A stretch of DNA of 27,351 bases, from positions 1 to 27,351 of the forward strand of contig CADCRC010000111.1 of the NCBI GenBank assembly GCA_902803795.1. The letters run 5' to 3'. How positions within the stretch are numbered: the stretch's first letter is position 1; every line of letters begins with the position of its first letter. Shown here one piece after another: positions 7,981 through 15,854 of the stretch. This DNA is from an uncultured Erysipelotrichaceae bacterium. GTDB lineage: Bacteria; Bacillota_I; Bacilli_A; RF39; UBA660. A model generated the notes under the pieces. The model was not told the origin of the DNA. It searched no databases and was given only the letters and a program-made list of their open reading frames with translations. The position numbers and the translations under genes were made by a program.

Positions 7981-8008
7981 TTGATTATTATTTAGAAGGT
8001 GATATAAT
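7981..8008 (+). promoter_or_regulatory. Promoter of the GdpP-like gene
   Basis: TTGATT (7981-7986), 16 bases, TATAAT (8003-8008), with TG-A just before the -10 giving an extended element. Start of transcription is expected near 8015. This fits a short leader before the ATG at 8039. Confidence 0.65.
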
Positions 8009-8038
8009 ATATATATTACTTTTTATATGGGTGAGTTT

Positions 8039-9121
8039 ATGGATAAAATAAAACATTTTAAAATAGAGTTAGATGATAAGATTAGGAAATGTAATTCTAT
8101 ATTTATATTGGGTCATAATGATCCTGATTTTGATTCTATTGCTTCTTGTATTGGTATGAGTGAGTATTCTAATGAGTTTAATAAAAATAATTATATTGTT
8201 GTTAATGATAAAGATATTGATATAGATAGTGGTGTTAAGAATATTATTGATATAAGTCGTAATAAATATAATTATATAGATAAAAATAAAGCAATTGAAT
8301 TTATTGATGATAATTCTATACTTATTATATGTGATGTCAATCAACAATATAGAATAAGTTTAGGAGATTGTTTAGATAAATTTAAATATATATTTGTAAT
8401 TGATCATCATATAGATAATGATGGTATTAAAAGTGATGGATTAGTTTCTAAAAGAAAGTATATAAATGATAAAGCTTCTAGTGCAAGTGAGATGGTTACT
8501 GATTTGTTAGAATTATCGCATGTTAATTATGGAGAATTTGTTGCGAATGCTTTGTTTGCGGGTATAAGACTTGATACTAAAAGATTTATTAAGAATACTA
8601 CTACTAAAACATATGATATGATAAAAAGATTATTATTTCATGGTGCTAATCCTGATAAGATTAATAGATTGTTTTTGAGCGAGTTTGAAGAAGAAAGTAT
8701 TATTTGTAAATTGATTTATAATAATGGGAATACTTTATTCAGTAAGTATAGTGAAGATATATTTAAAGAATATAATTTATCTTTTACTGTAAATAGAGAA
8801 ATGCCTGATACAAATTATAAGAAAGTATATATAGCTAAAGCTGCAGATAAAATGTTAAAGATAAAAATGATTGATGCTTCTTTTGTAATAGGTAAAACAT
8901 CTAATGGAACTGTTGTTAGTGCAAGATCAATGGGTGAATTTAATGTTGGAAATATATTGAGTAAATTAGAACATGGTGGTGGTAATTCTACAAGTGCTGG
9001 TGCAGTTAGTGATTTAGAACCATTGGAACTTGAAAGTAAAATTAAAACAATTATTGAAAATAGTTTGTCTTGTTATTATGAAAAAACTGATATTTATCCT
9101 AGTAAAGTAGTAAAAAAATAA
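8039..9121 (+). CDS. DHH-DHHA1 phosphodiesterase, GdpP catalytic-domain type
   Basis: About 360 residues, soluble. DHH domain: HNDPDFDSIAS (His26, Asp30, Asp32), an LIICDVN strand, VIDHH (122-124), then SSASEMVTDLL and ALFAGIRLDTKRF, a pattern close to GdpP/YybT c-di-AMP phosphodiesterases. The DHHA1 domain ends with MIDASFVIG, VVSARSMGEFNVG and HGGGNSTSAGA (from 312). GdpP is normally about 650 residues with two membrane helices, a PAS and a degenerate GGDEF domain in front; all of that is missing. The usual GGGGH of DHHA1 reads HGGGN here, with Asn where His is expected. Likely role: cleavage of c-di-AMP or another short nucleotide. The start is 8039 because GGTGAG (8030-8035) serves it; an ATG at 8027 has no site. 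Confidence 0.85.
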   Translation: MDKIKHFKIELDDKIRKCNSIFILGHNDPDFDSIASCIGMSEYSNEFNKNNYIVVNDKDIDIDSGVKNIIDISRNKYNYIDKNKAIEFIDDNSILIICDVNQQYRISLGDCLDKFKYIFVIDHHIDNDGIKSDGLVSKRKYINDKASSASEMVTDLLELSHVNYGEFVANALFAGIRLDTKRFIKNTTTKTYDMIKRLLFHGANPDKINRLFLSEFEEESIICKLIYNNGNTLFSKYSEDIFKEYNLSFTVNREMPDTNYKKVYIAKAADKMLKIKMIDASFVIGKTSNGTVVSARSMGEFNVGNILSKLEHGGGNSTSAGAVSDLEPLELESKIKTIIENSLSCYYEKTDIYPSKVVKK

Positions 9122-9162
9122 GAGTAAAATTGTTAAAAAAATATTTCGTATTGTATAAATTA

Positions 9163-9171
9163 TGGTAGAAT
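9163..9171 (+). promoter_or_regulatory. Extended -10 promoter before prsW-like gene
   Basis: TGGTAGAAT with TAGAAT at 9166-9171 and TG-N in front. The -35 region is poor (ATTTCG at 9143-9148). GAGGTG follows at 9179, then the ATG at 9191. Confidence 0.5.
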
Positions 9172-9190
9172 TAATATAGAGGTGTGTAGG

Positions 9191-10051
9191 ATGCAAGATA
9201 TCTTTATGCGTTTTATTATTACTATAATTGCTATTTTACCTATTATAATAATATGTAAATATATTAATAGTAAAGATAAAAATAAGGAACCTTTAATTTT
9301 GCTTGTTTCTTGTTTTATTGCAGGTATTTTGTCTGCTTTTTTGACGTTGTTTTTATCTGATTTGTTATGTTACTTTTTTCCAATATTGAAAGTTAGTATG
9401 GAAAATTTAGATTTAATACATATGTTTTTGTATGCTACATTAATGGTTGGACTTATTGAAGAATTTTCTAAATGGATTATGATAAGAATTGTTGGATATG
9501 AAAATTATGAATATGATGAGATATATGATATGATTGTTTATGCTGTTTTTGTTTCATTAGGGTTTGCATGTTTAGAAAATATTATTTATGCAGTAAGCGA
9601 AGCTAATGTTGTAGAAGGAATAAAAGTTGCTCTTGTAAGAGCTTTGTCTGCTGTTCCTGCACATGCTTGTAATGCTGTATTTATGGGTTATTATTTAACA
9701 CTTGCTAAGATATATCAAAGAAATAAAAATATAAAAAAAGAAAATCTTTATAAATTAAAAAGTATTGTTGTTCCTTCTTTACTTCATGGAATATATGATT
9801 TTTGTATTTCTAGTAATTATTTAATTTTTTTAATTTTGTTTATTGTTTTTATTATTTGGTTATATATTGAAACATTAGATAAAATTGATGTAATTTCAAA
9901 ACAAAATGCTAAGATTAAGATAAAAGATAATAATAAGTATTGTAAGAAGTGTGGAGCTGTTATGAAAGATGATTATTGTGCTTTTTGTGGTAGTAATGAC
10001 AATTATGAAAAAAATAAAATTTATAGAATGCAAGAGCATGAAATAATTTAA
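9191..10051 (+). CDS. prsW: PrsW-family intramembrane metalloprotease with C-terminal zinc ribbon
   Basis: About 286 residues with several membrane helices. PrsW motifs are in order: VGLIEEFSKW (the EExxK motif), VSLGFACLENIIY (E..N) and RALSAVPAHACNAVFMGYY, then SLLHGIYDF. These carry the metal-binding residues inside the membrane. B. subtilis PrsW cuts the anti-sigma factor RsiW at site 1; the target here is unknown, as no sigma/anti-sigma pair is in the window. After the last helix the chain has CKKCG-x7-CAFCG, a zinc ribbon on the cytoplasmic tail, which the classical PrsW lacks. The start is ATG 9191, six bases after GAGGTG; a GTG at 9182 lies inside that site. Own promoter and terminator, so a single-gene unit. 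Confidence 0.88.
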   Translation: MQDIFMRFIITIIAILPIIIICKYINSKDKNKEPLILLVSCFIAGILSAFLTLFLSDLLCYFFPILKVSMENLDLIHMFLYATLMVGLIEEFSKWIMIRIVGYENYEYDEIYDMIVYAVFVSLGFACLENIIYAVSEANVVEGIKVALVRALSAVPAHACNAVFMGYYLTLAKIYQRNKNIKKENLYKLKSIVVPSLLHGIYDFCISSNYLIFLILFIVFIIWLYIETLDKIDVISKQNAKIKIKDNNKYCKKCGAVMKDDYCAFCGSNDNYEKNKIYRMQEHEII

Positions 10052-10064
10052 TAATTTATTGATT

Positions 10065-10086
10065 AAGACTATATGTCTTTTTTTTA
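10065..10086 (+). terminator. Terminator after prsW-like gene
   Basis: AAGAC (10065-10069), loop TATAT, GTCTT (10075-10079), continuing into a run of T to 10085. The stem is short but the T-tract is long and it lies 13 bases after the stop. Confidence 0.72.
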
Positions 10087-10093
10087 TACTTTA

Positions 10094-10122
10094 TTGTTTT
10101 TTGATTATTGTAGTGATAAAAT
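10094..10122 (+). promoter_or_regulatory. Promoter of the sufCDS operon
   Basis: TTGTTT (10094-10099), 17 bases, TAAAAT (10117-10122), with TG-A before the -10 (extended type). It lies between the prsW terminator and sufC, whose GGAGGAG (10133-10139) is close to the ideal ribosome site. No obvious operator palindrome is seen next to it. Confidence 0.62.
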
Positions 10123-10143
10123 ATATTTGTTTGGAGGAGTAAT

Positions 10144-10878
10144 ATGTTAGAATTAAAGAAAATTAATGCTAAAGTTAAAGATAGTGATAAACAAATATTA
10201 AATAATTTATCTTTAAAAATTAATGATGGTCAGATACATGCAATCATGGGCCCTAATGGTACTGGTAAAACAACGATTGCTAATGTTATAATGAATCATT
10301 ATAATTATGAATTAATTTCTGGTAATATATTGTTTGATAATAAAAATATTAATAATTTATCTACTGATGAGAGAGCAAGATTAGGTATTTTTTTATGTAA
10401 CCAAGCTCCTACTGAAATAGAAGGCGTTTCGAATTCTGAATTTTTAAGAACTGCTCTTTCTTCTAAAACTGGCAGAAAGGTTAATTTATATACATTTATT
10501 AAAGATATGGAAGAAAATATGAAGTCTTTGGGATTAGATTCTTCTATGATGCATAGATCATTGAATGTTGGATTTTCTGGTGGAGAAAAAAAGAAAAATG
10601 AAATATTACAATTAAAAATATTAAAACCTAAATTTATTATTTTAGATGAACTTGATAGTGGACTTGATGTAGATAGTCTAAAAATAGTTTGTAGAAATAT
10701 AAATGAATATAAAAATGAAAATTCTAATTGTTCAATTCTAATTATTACTCATCATCCTAAAATATTAGAATATATTAAACCTGATGTTGTACATATTTTA
10801 GATAATGGTATGATTGTTAAAAGTGGAGATTTAAGTTTGGCTTATAAAATAGAAGAAGAAGGATATAAAAATGAATGA
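10144..10878 (+). CDS. sufC: SufC, ABC-type ATPase of the SUF machinery
   Basis: 244 residues. Walker A GPNGTGKTT (36-44), a LFLCNQAPTEIEGVS-like Q-loop region, signature FSGGEKKKNEILQ and Walker B FIILDELDSGLD followed by the TTHHP switch (here ITHHP). The SGGEKKK form and the NQ/PTEIEGV segment are specific to SufC. SufC drives conformational change in the SufBC2D scaffold on which iron-sulfur clusters are built. It is the first gene of the operon and overlaps sufD by eight bases. Confidence 0.97.
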   Translation: MLELKKINAKVKDSDKQILNNLSLKINDGQIHAIMGPNGTGKTTIANVIMNHYNYELISGNILFDNKNINNLSTDERARLGIFLCNQAPTEIEGVSNSEFLRTALSSKTGRKVNLYTFIKDMEENMKSLGLDSSMMHRSLNVGFSGGEKKKNEILQLKILKPKFIILDELDSGLDVDSLKIVCRNINEYKNENSNCSILIITHHPKILEYIKPDVVHILDNGMIVKSGDLSLAYKIEEEGYKNE

Positions 10879-11455
10879 TTTAAATATAATTTATATATTG
10901 GAAAAAAATAGTAAATTGGATTTAAATTATGATATAGATAAAAATACTATTATTTATAATTATAGTGTTAATACTAGTTTAAATATTAATATTAATCTTG
11001 TTTGTGAAGGAGTATTTGTTAAATATTATTGTAATGTTATTAATTATGATAATAATATACATCATGTTATAGTTAAACATTTAGTTTCTAATACATGTAG
11101 TTATATTTATTGTCATGGTGTTAATGTTGATAATAATTCATTATTATTTTATATAGATGGTGTTATACCTAAGGGATCTAATAAGAGTACTAATTATCAA
11201 GATAGTCAGATAATTAATATTAAATTTGGTAAATCAAAAATATATCCTAATTTATTAATTGATGAGTTTGATACGTCTTCATCACATAGTGCTTATATTG
11301 GTAAGTTAAAAGATGAATATATGTTTTATTTAAATAGTGTTGGTATAAATAATAAAGATGCTAAACATTTGTTATTATATGCATTTTTAAATAATACAGA
11401 TTCTATAGATAATGATAAAATTGATTTCTTTTTAGAAGAAATAGATAGGATATAG
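10871..11455 (+). CDS. sufD: Short SufD-like scaffold protein
   Basis: 194 residues. The last third holds the SufB/SufD C-terminal signature: PNLLIDEFDTSSSHSAYIGKL, MFYLNSVGI and DAKHLLLYAFL. It retains the His (139) in the SHS position that in SufD contributes to the cluster-building interface. The first 120 residues form a beta-rich stretch consistent with a reduced beta-helix core. Usual SufD is about 430 residues, so the N-terminal helical domain and much of the beta helix are missing. The frame starts inside sufC with an ATG overlapping by eight bases, and no upstream extension in this frame could be coding because sufC occupies the space. Position between sufC and sufS also supports SufD. 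It should pair with SufB in the SufBC2D complex, or the full SufB may carry most of the scaffold. Confidence 0.88.
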   Translation: MNDLNIIYILEKNSKLDLNYDIDKNTIIYNYSVNTSLNININLVCEGVFVKYYCNVINYDNNIHHVIVKHLVSNTCSYIYCHGVNVDNNSLLFYIDGVIPKGSNKSTNYQDSQIINIKFGKSKIYPNLLIDEFDTSSSHSAYIGKLKDEYMFYLNSVGINNKDAKHLLLYAFLNNTDSIDNDKIDFFLEEIDRI

Positions 11456-11456
11456 T

Positions 11457-12653
11457 ATGAATAGAGAAGATTTTATAATGCTTAATAAAGATATTGTATA
11501 TTTGGATAGTGCTTCAACTAGTTTGAAACCTAAGTGTGTAATTGATTCTATGAATGATTATTATTTTAATAATACTTCTAATATACATAGGGGTGAATAT
11601 AATGAGGCTATTTTAAATAATAAATTATATGATGAGACTAAGATGGAAATAGCTAAATTTATTAATTGTGATAAAAGAGAAGTTATTTATACTAGTGGGT
11701 GTACTTCATCTATTAATATGTTTGTTTTAGGTTATATGAAAAAGTATTTAAAAAATGGAGATGTTGTTTTACTTAGTAAGTCTGAGCATGCTTCTAATTT
11801 ATTGCCTTGGTTTAATCTTTCTAAAGAAATTGGTATTAAAATTAAATATATTGATTTAGATAGTGATTATAAGTTAGATTATTCTAGTATTGATAAATTA
11901 ATTAAAGAAAATAATGTTAAGGTTATAAGTTTAGCTCATATAACTAATGTTATTGGTGATATTAGAGATATTAGTTATATTGGAGATATTTGTAAAAAAA
12001 ATAATATTTTGTTTTGTGTTGATGCTGCACAGAGCATTCAACATGTTAAAATTGATTTTAAGAAATATAATATTTCATTTTTATCATTTTCTTCTCATAA
12101 GATGATGGGTCCTACTGGAATTGGAGTATTGGTTGGTAGATATGATTTACTTGAGAAAATGGAACCATTGTTTTTAGGTGGAGATATGAATTTAGATTTT
12201 GAGAGTGATTGTTCATATTCTTTTAAAGAAATACCAAGTAGGTTTGAGGCTGGGACTATGCCTATTGCCGAGGTTATTGGTCTTTTAAATAGTATTAAAT
12301 ATATTAATAATATTGGTGTTTTGAAGATACATAGTTATATTAAAGAACTTAGAGATTATTTAGTATCTGGTTTAGATAAATTAGATAATATTGTTGTATA
12401 TAATAGAAATAGTGATAGTGGTATTGTTATATTTAATGTAGATAAGATATTTAGTCAGGATGTTGCGATATATTTGGCTCATTATAATATTTGTGTTAGG
12501 GCTGGAAATCATTGTGATAAGATATTAAAAGATGAACTTGGAGTTAGTAATACTGTTAGAGTTAGTTTATATTTATATAATAATAAGGAAGATATAGATA
12601 AATTACTTAATGCATTAAAAAATATAGATAAAATATATGATATTATTTTATAA
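11457..12653 (+). CDS. sufS: SufS cysteine desulfurase
   Basis: 398 residues, fold-type I PLP enzyme, group II. YLDSASTSLKP start, SEHASNLLPW, FCVDAAQSIQH (PLP-binding Asp), FSSHKMMGPTGIG with Lys215 as the PLP Schiff-base lysine, RFEAGTMP, and RAGNHC with Cys353 as the persulfide-forming residue. B. subtilis has RAGHHC, so the middle His is Asn here. It takes sulfur from L-cysteine and hands it to SufU. The ATG lies one base after the sufD stop. A hairpin right behind the gene ends this part of the operon. Confidence 0.96.
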   Translation: MNREDFIMLNKDIVYLDSASTSLKPKCVIDSMNDYYFNNTSNIHRGEYNEAILNNKLYDETKMEIAKFINCDKREVIYTSGCTSSINMFVLGYMKKYLKNGDVVLLSKSEHASNLLPWFNLSKEIGIKIKYIDLDSDYKLDYSSIDKLIKENNVKVISLAHITNVIGDIRDISYIGDICKKNNILFCVDAAQSIQHVKIDFKKYNISFLSFSSHKMMGPTGIGVLVGRYDLLEKMEPLFLGGDMNLDFESDCSYSFKEIPSRFEAGTMPIAEVIGLLNSIKYINNIGVLKIHSYIKELRDYLVSGLDKLDNIVVYNRNSDSGIVIFNVDKIFSQDVAIYLAHYNICVRAGNHCDKILKDELGVSNTVRVSLYLYNNKEDIDKLLNALKNIDKIYDIIL

Positions 12654-12681
12654 ACTTTGTCTTTTTGATGAAGTTTTTTTG
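12652..12681 (+). terminator. Terminator after sufS
   Basis: A 10-base-pair stem, AAACTTTGTC (12652-12661) with GATGAAGTTT (12667-12676), including wobble pairs, loop TTTTT, then a T-tract. It overlaps the sufS stop codon and splits the SUF locus into two transcripts. Confidence 0.78.
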
Positions 12682-12739
12682 CTTTTTTGAAATTATATAA
12701 TTTTAATGAAAAAATCATTAAATATTTTTATTAATTATG

Positions 12740-12748
12740 TGATAGAAT
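12740..12748 (+). promoter_or_regulatory. Extended -10 promoter before sufU
   Basis: TGATAGAAT with TAGAAT at 12743-12748; the -35 region is not convincing. Transcription would begin near 12755, which leaves almost no leader before an ATG at 12756 and about 16 bases before a GTG at 12771. Confidence 0.5.
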
Positions 12749-12770
12749 ATATGTAATGGGAAGTGGTATA

Positions 12771-13187
12771 GTGGATGATAAAATAAGGAGAGAAATTATA
12801 TTAGATAATTATGAGAGTCCTTTTCATAAGGGGTTAGTTGATGATAATGGATATAAGAGAGTTAGTTATAAGAGTCAGACTTGTATAGATAATCTTGATT
12901 ATCAGATTAAAATAGAGGATAATATAGTAAAAGATATTAGATTTGATGGAGATGCTTGTGCTATAGCGACTTCTTCATCTTCTATTATGATTAATAATTT
13001 GATTGGTAAGAGTGTTGATGATGTTAGAAGGATTCTTTATAATTATAAGAATATGATTGAAGAAAAAGATTATGATAATAAAATAATTGGTGAGTTAGAA
13101 GTATATTCTAATATATCTAAGCAACCTAATAGAATTAATTGTGCTTTGATATGTTGTAATGCTATAGAAGATGTTATAAAAAATTAA
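12771..13187 (+). CDS. sufU: SufU zinc-dependent sulfurtransferase
   Basis: 138 residues from the GTG at 12771. IscU/SufU fold with the SufU start pattern DDKIRREIILDNYESPFHKG. The zinc ligands are present: Cys38 and Asp40 (TCID, where CGD is usual), Cys63 (DGDACAIA) and Cys124 (INCALICC). The insert between Cys63 and Cys124 is the SufU-specific one. SufU takes the persulfide sulfur from SufS and passes it to SufBCD. The start is uncertain: ATG 12756 would be nearly leaderless given the promoter, while GTG 12771 follows GGAAGTGG and matches the family's N-terminus. It is separated from sufS by a terminator and a new promoter. Confidence 0.93.
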   Translation: MDDKIRREIILDNYESPFHKGLVDDNGYKRVSYKSQTCIDNLDYQIKIEDNIVKDIRFDGDACAIATSSSSIMINNLIGKSVDDVRRILYNYKNMIEEKDYDNKIIGELEVYSNISKQPNRINCALICCNAIEDVIKN

Positions 13188-13200
13188 ATTAGGAGTTAAT

Positions 13201-14430
13201 ATGAAAAAAAGAATATTTATTGGAAGTATAATTATTGTTGTTTTATCTTGTTTGTTATATACTTGTTATTTATTTGTTTATAAGAATTCAAGTAAATTAA
13301 AAATAGAACTTGTTGGTAAGTCTGTTATTAAACTAAATTATAGTGAAAAATATGAAGATGAGGGTGCTAAAGCAAGTTATGATGGTAAGAAAATTGATGT
13401 TAAGACAACATCTAATGTTAATTATGATAAATTAGGTTCTTATACTATTTCTTATAGTGTTAATTATAGTGGCATGAGTAAAAAGATTATTAGAAAGATT
13501 AATATTGTAGATAATAAAGAACCTGAGATTAAATTAAATGATGAAGATAGTATTATATTAAATATTGGAAAAGAGTATGAGGAGCCTGGTTTTGTAGCTA
13601 TTGATAATTATGATGGCGATATTACAAGTAAGGTTAGTGTTTCTAACAATATTGATGTAAATAATTTAGGTGATTATGAAGTTGTTTATAGTGTTAGTGA
13701 TTCTAGTGGAAATAAAAATGAAGTTACTAGAAAGGTTAGTGTTGTACCTAAACCAGTTATTAATAATCAAGGTATTGCTGTTTTAAATTATCATTTTTTT
13801 TATCAAGATGTAAGTGAGGGTTGTGATCAGATTATTTGTACTCAGATGGATAATTTTAGAGAACAATTACAGTATTTAAATGATAATGGTTATAAGACAT
13901 TAACAATGAAAGAGTTTGTTGCTTGGATGTATGGGGAGATTGATTTACCTAAAAAAAGTGTGTTATTAACTATTGATGATGGATGGCTTGGTACAAGTAA
14001 AATTAATGGTAATCATTTAATTCCAGCCTTAGAAGAATATAAAATTCATGCATCAATATTTTTAATTACTGGTGATTGGGATATTGAAAATTATAGAAGT
14101 GATTATTTAGAAGTTTATTCACATACTCATAATTTGCATAGAGAACAATATTGTGGTCATGGTAGAAGTAAAGTTAATTGTGTAAGTTATGATGAACTTG
14201 TTAGCGATTTAAAGACATCTAATGAGGAAACTGGTAATAATTTAGCTTTTGCTTTTCCATATTATGAGTTTACTAATACTTCTATGAAAGCTATTAAAGA
14301 TGTTGGTTTTAAAGTTTCATTTTTAGGTGGAGATAAGAAGGCTACTCGTTATAATGATAAGTGGATGATACCTAGATATGTTATGTTGATTGATACAAAT
14401 ATGGATGATTTTAAGAATATGATTAGTTAG
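13201..14430 (+). CDS. Secreted Ig-like (DUF5011) plus NodB polysaccharide deacetylase
   Basis: 409 residues. A KKR start and one hydrophobic helix (about 4-25) act as a membrane anchor or signal. Two Ig-like repeats follow (about 35-105 and 108-180), each with the DUF5011 pattern: G-E/K-x-Y-x-x-x-G, DGD or DGK, and a closing GxYxVxYxVxDxSGN. Then a NodB domain: IAVLNYHFFY, TIDDGW (catalytic and metal Asp259/Asp260), HTHN (metal His308 and His310), a FAFPYYEFT motif 3 and a late WMIPRYVM. Such enzymes remove N-acetyl groups from peptidoglycan or other glycans at the surface. Cys residues around the HTH motif may form a disulfide. It lies in the SUF locus, 13 bases after sufU and 11 before sufB, an unusual neighbour for a cell-wall enzyme. 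TTAGGAG serves the start. Confidence 0.9.
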   Translation: MKKRIFIGSIIIVVLSCLLYTCYLFVYKNSSKLKIELVGKSVIKLNYSEKYEDEGAKASYDGKKIDVKTTSNVNYDKLGSYTISYSVNYSGMSKKIIRKINIVDNKEPEIKLNDEDSIILNIGKEYEEPGFVAIDNYDGDITSKVSVSNNIDVNNLGDYEVVYSVSDSSGNKNEVTRKVSVVPKPVINNQGIAVLNYHFFYQDVSEGCDQIICTQMDNFREQLQYLNDNGYKTLTMKEFVAWMYGEIDLPKKSVLLTIDDGWLGTSKINGNHLIPALEEYKIHASIFLITGDWDIENYRSDYLEVYSHTHNLHREQYCGHGRSKVNCVSYDELVSDLKTSNEETGNNLAFAFPYYEFTNTSMKAIKDVGFKVSFLGGDKKATRYNDKWMIPRYVMLIDTNMDDFKNMIS

Positions 14431-14441
14431 TAGGTGGTTCC

Positions 14442-15755
14442 ATGGAGATAGTTGGACTTGATAGAAATAAAATAAAAAAAATATCTAAAATAAAAAATGA
14501 GGATAATAAGACTTTAGATTATAGACTTAAAAGTTATGAATTATTTAAAAAATTTGATATGCCTTGTTTTGGACCTATGCTTAATATAGATTTTGATGAT
14601 ATAATTTATTATAAAAGTGATGTTGATAGTGATAAGATAACTAATGATTGGAATTTGATGTTGAAACCTATAGAAACTCAAATGAATAAACTTGGTGTTA
14701 TTGAATCTGAAAAATATATGTCTGGTAATAGTGTTCAATGGGAATCTGAGATTGTATATCATAATATGTTAGAAGAAATAAAAAATAAAAATGTTATTTT
14801 TACTTCAATTGAATATGGTATGAAAAATTATCCTGATATAGTTAATAAGTATTTTGGTAAAATTGTTAAAAGTGAAGAAAATAAATTTACTGCATTAAAT
14901 GGTAGTGTTTTTTCAGGGGGTGTATTTATATATGTACCACCTAATACTGTTTTAGATAGACCACTTCAGAGTTATTTTAGGATTAATTCTGGTAATATTG
15001 GACAATTTGAAAGAACTTTAATTGTGGTTGATGATAACAGTTCTCTTCATTATATAGAAGGATGTAGTGCACCTGTTAATAGTGAGTCTTCTCTTCATTG
15101 TGGAGTTGTTGAGATATATGTTGGAAAAAATGCTCATTGTAGATATTCAACTATTCAAAACTGGTCTAAGTCAGTTTATAATTTAGTTACACAGAGAGCT
15201 CTTGTTGAAGAATTTGGTAAAATGGAGTGGGTAGATGGTAATATTGGATCTATGGTTACTATGAAATATCCTTGTTGTATACTAAAAGGGAATTATTCTA
15301 GTGGTTCTTGTATTACTATTAGTTATGCTCAAAATGGTCAAATTCTTGATAGTGGAGCTAAGATGATACATTTAGGTAAACATACAACAAGTAATATATT
15401 GTCTAAATCTATTTCTAAAAATGGTGGTAATGCGTCATATAGAGGTAAAGTATATATAGATGAGCTTGCTACAGAGAGTCATAGTTTGGTTAAATGTGAT
15501 ACTATGATTCTTGATGAGTTTTCTAAATCAGATACATATCCTAATAATATATGTGATAATAATTCTAGTGTTTTAGAGCATGAAGCTGTTGTTTCTAGGG
15601 TTAATCCAGATACACTTTATTATTTAGAATCTAGAGGAATTGATGAGGAGCATGCAACAGAGTTGATTGTATCTGGATTTTTAGAAAAATTTAGAGATGA
15701 GCTTCCTATGGAATATGCAGTTGAATTAAATCAATTAATTAAAAGAAATTTCTAA
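14442..15755 (+). CDS. sufB: SufB scaffold protein
   Basis: 437 residues, slightly shorter than the usual 465. Typical SufB features: an SVQWESE-type segment before NMLEEIKNKNVIF, FSGGVFIYVPPNT, QFERTLIVVDDNSSLHYIEGC, EIYVGKNAHCRYSTIQNWS, VKCDTMILDEFSKSDTYP and the C-terminal VLEHEAVVSRVNPDTLYYL with SRGIDEEHA. The central Cys-rich beta helix is where the cluster is assembled and the C-terminal helices bind SufC. With SufC and the short SufD it makes the scaffold complex. GTAGGTGG precedes the ATG. It is the last gene of the sufU-nodB-sufB unit, closed by a strong hairpin. Confidence 0.96.
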   Translation: MEIVGLDRNKIKKISKIKNEDNKTLDYRLKSYELFKKFDMPCFGPMLNIDFDDIIYYKSDVDSDKITNDWNLMLKPIETQMNKLGVIESEKYMSGNSVQWESEIVYHNMLEEIKNKNVIFTSIEYGMKNYPDIVNKYFGKIVKSEENKFTALNGSVFSGGVFIYVPPNTVLDRPLQSYFRINSGNIGQFERTLIVVDDNSSLHYIEGCSAPVNSESSLHCGVVEIYVGKNAHCRYSTIQNWSKSVYNLVTQRALVEEFGKMEWVDGNIGSMVTMKYPCCILKGNYSSGSCITISYAQNGQILDSGAKMIHLGKHTTSNILSKSISKNGGNASYRGKVYIDELATESHSLVKCDTMILDEFSKSDTYPNNICDNNSSVLEHEAVVSRVNPDTLYYLESRGIDEEHATELIVSGFLEKFRDELPMEYAVELNQLIKRNF

Positions 15756-15789
15756 AAAACAATGTCTTTTATAGATATTGTTTTTTTTA
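15755..15789 (+). terminator. Terminator after sufB
   Basis: ACAATGTCT (15759-15767), loop TTTAT, AGATATTGT (15773-15781), nine pairs with one G-T wobble, lengthened by the flanking A and T runs, then seven T. It begins at the sufB stop codon. Confidence 0.88.
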
Positions 15790-15798
15790 AGTTTATTA

Positions 15799-15826
15799 TT
15801 GACAAAGAATTGATTTATGCTATATT
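15799..15826 (+). promoter_or_regulatory. Promoter before the 15855 gene
   Basis: TTGACA (15799-15804), 16 bases, TATATT (15821-15826) with an extended TG-C. A shift to TATTAT (15823-15828) gives 18-base spacing. The purine-rich AGGTGAGGTGGGG (15836-15848) then leads to the TTG start at 15855. Confidence 0.75.
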
Positions 15827-15854
15827 ATATGTTGCAGGTGAGGTGGGGATATAG

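Noticed and set aside
8069..8347. Minus-strand frame of 92 codons rich in Ile, Asn and Thr
   Set aside because: Antisense to the GdpP-like gene; the composition is simply the complement of AT-rich coding sequence.
12756..12770. ATG 12756 as start of SufU
   Set aside because: Would leave almost no leader behind the promoter; the GTG at 12771 fits the family start better. Not excluded.
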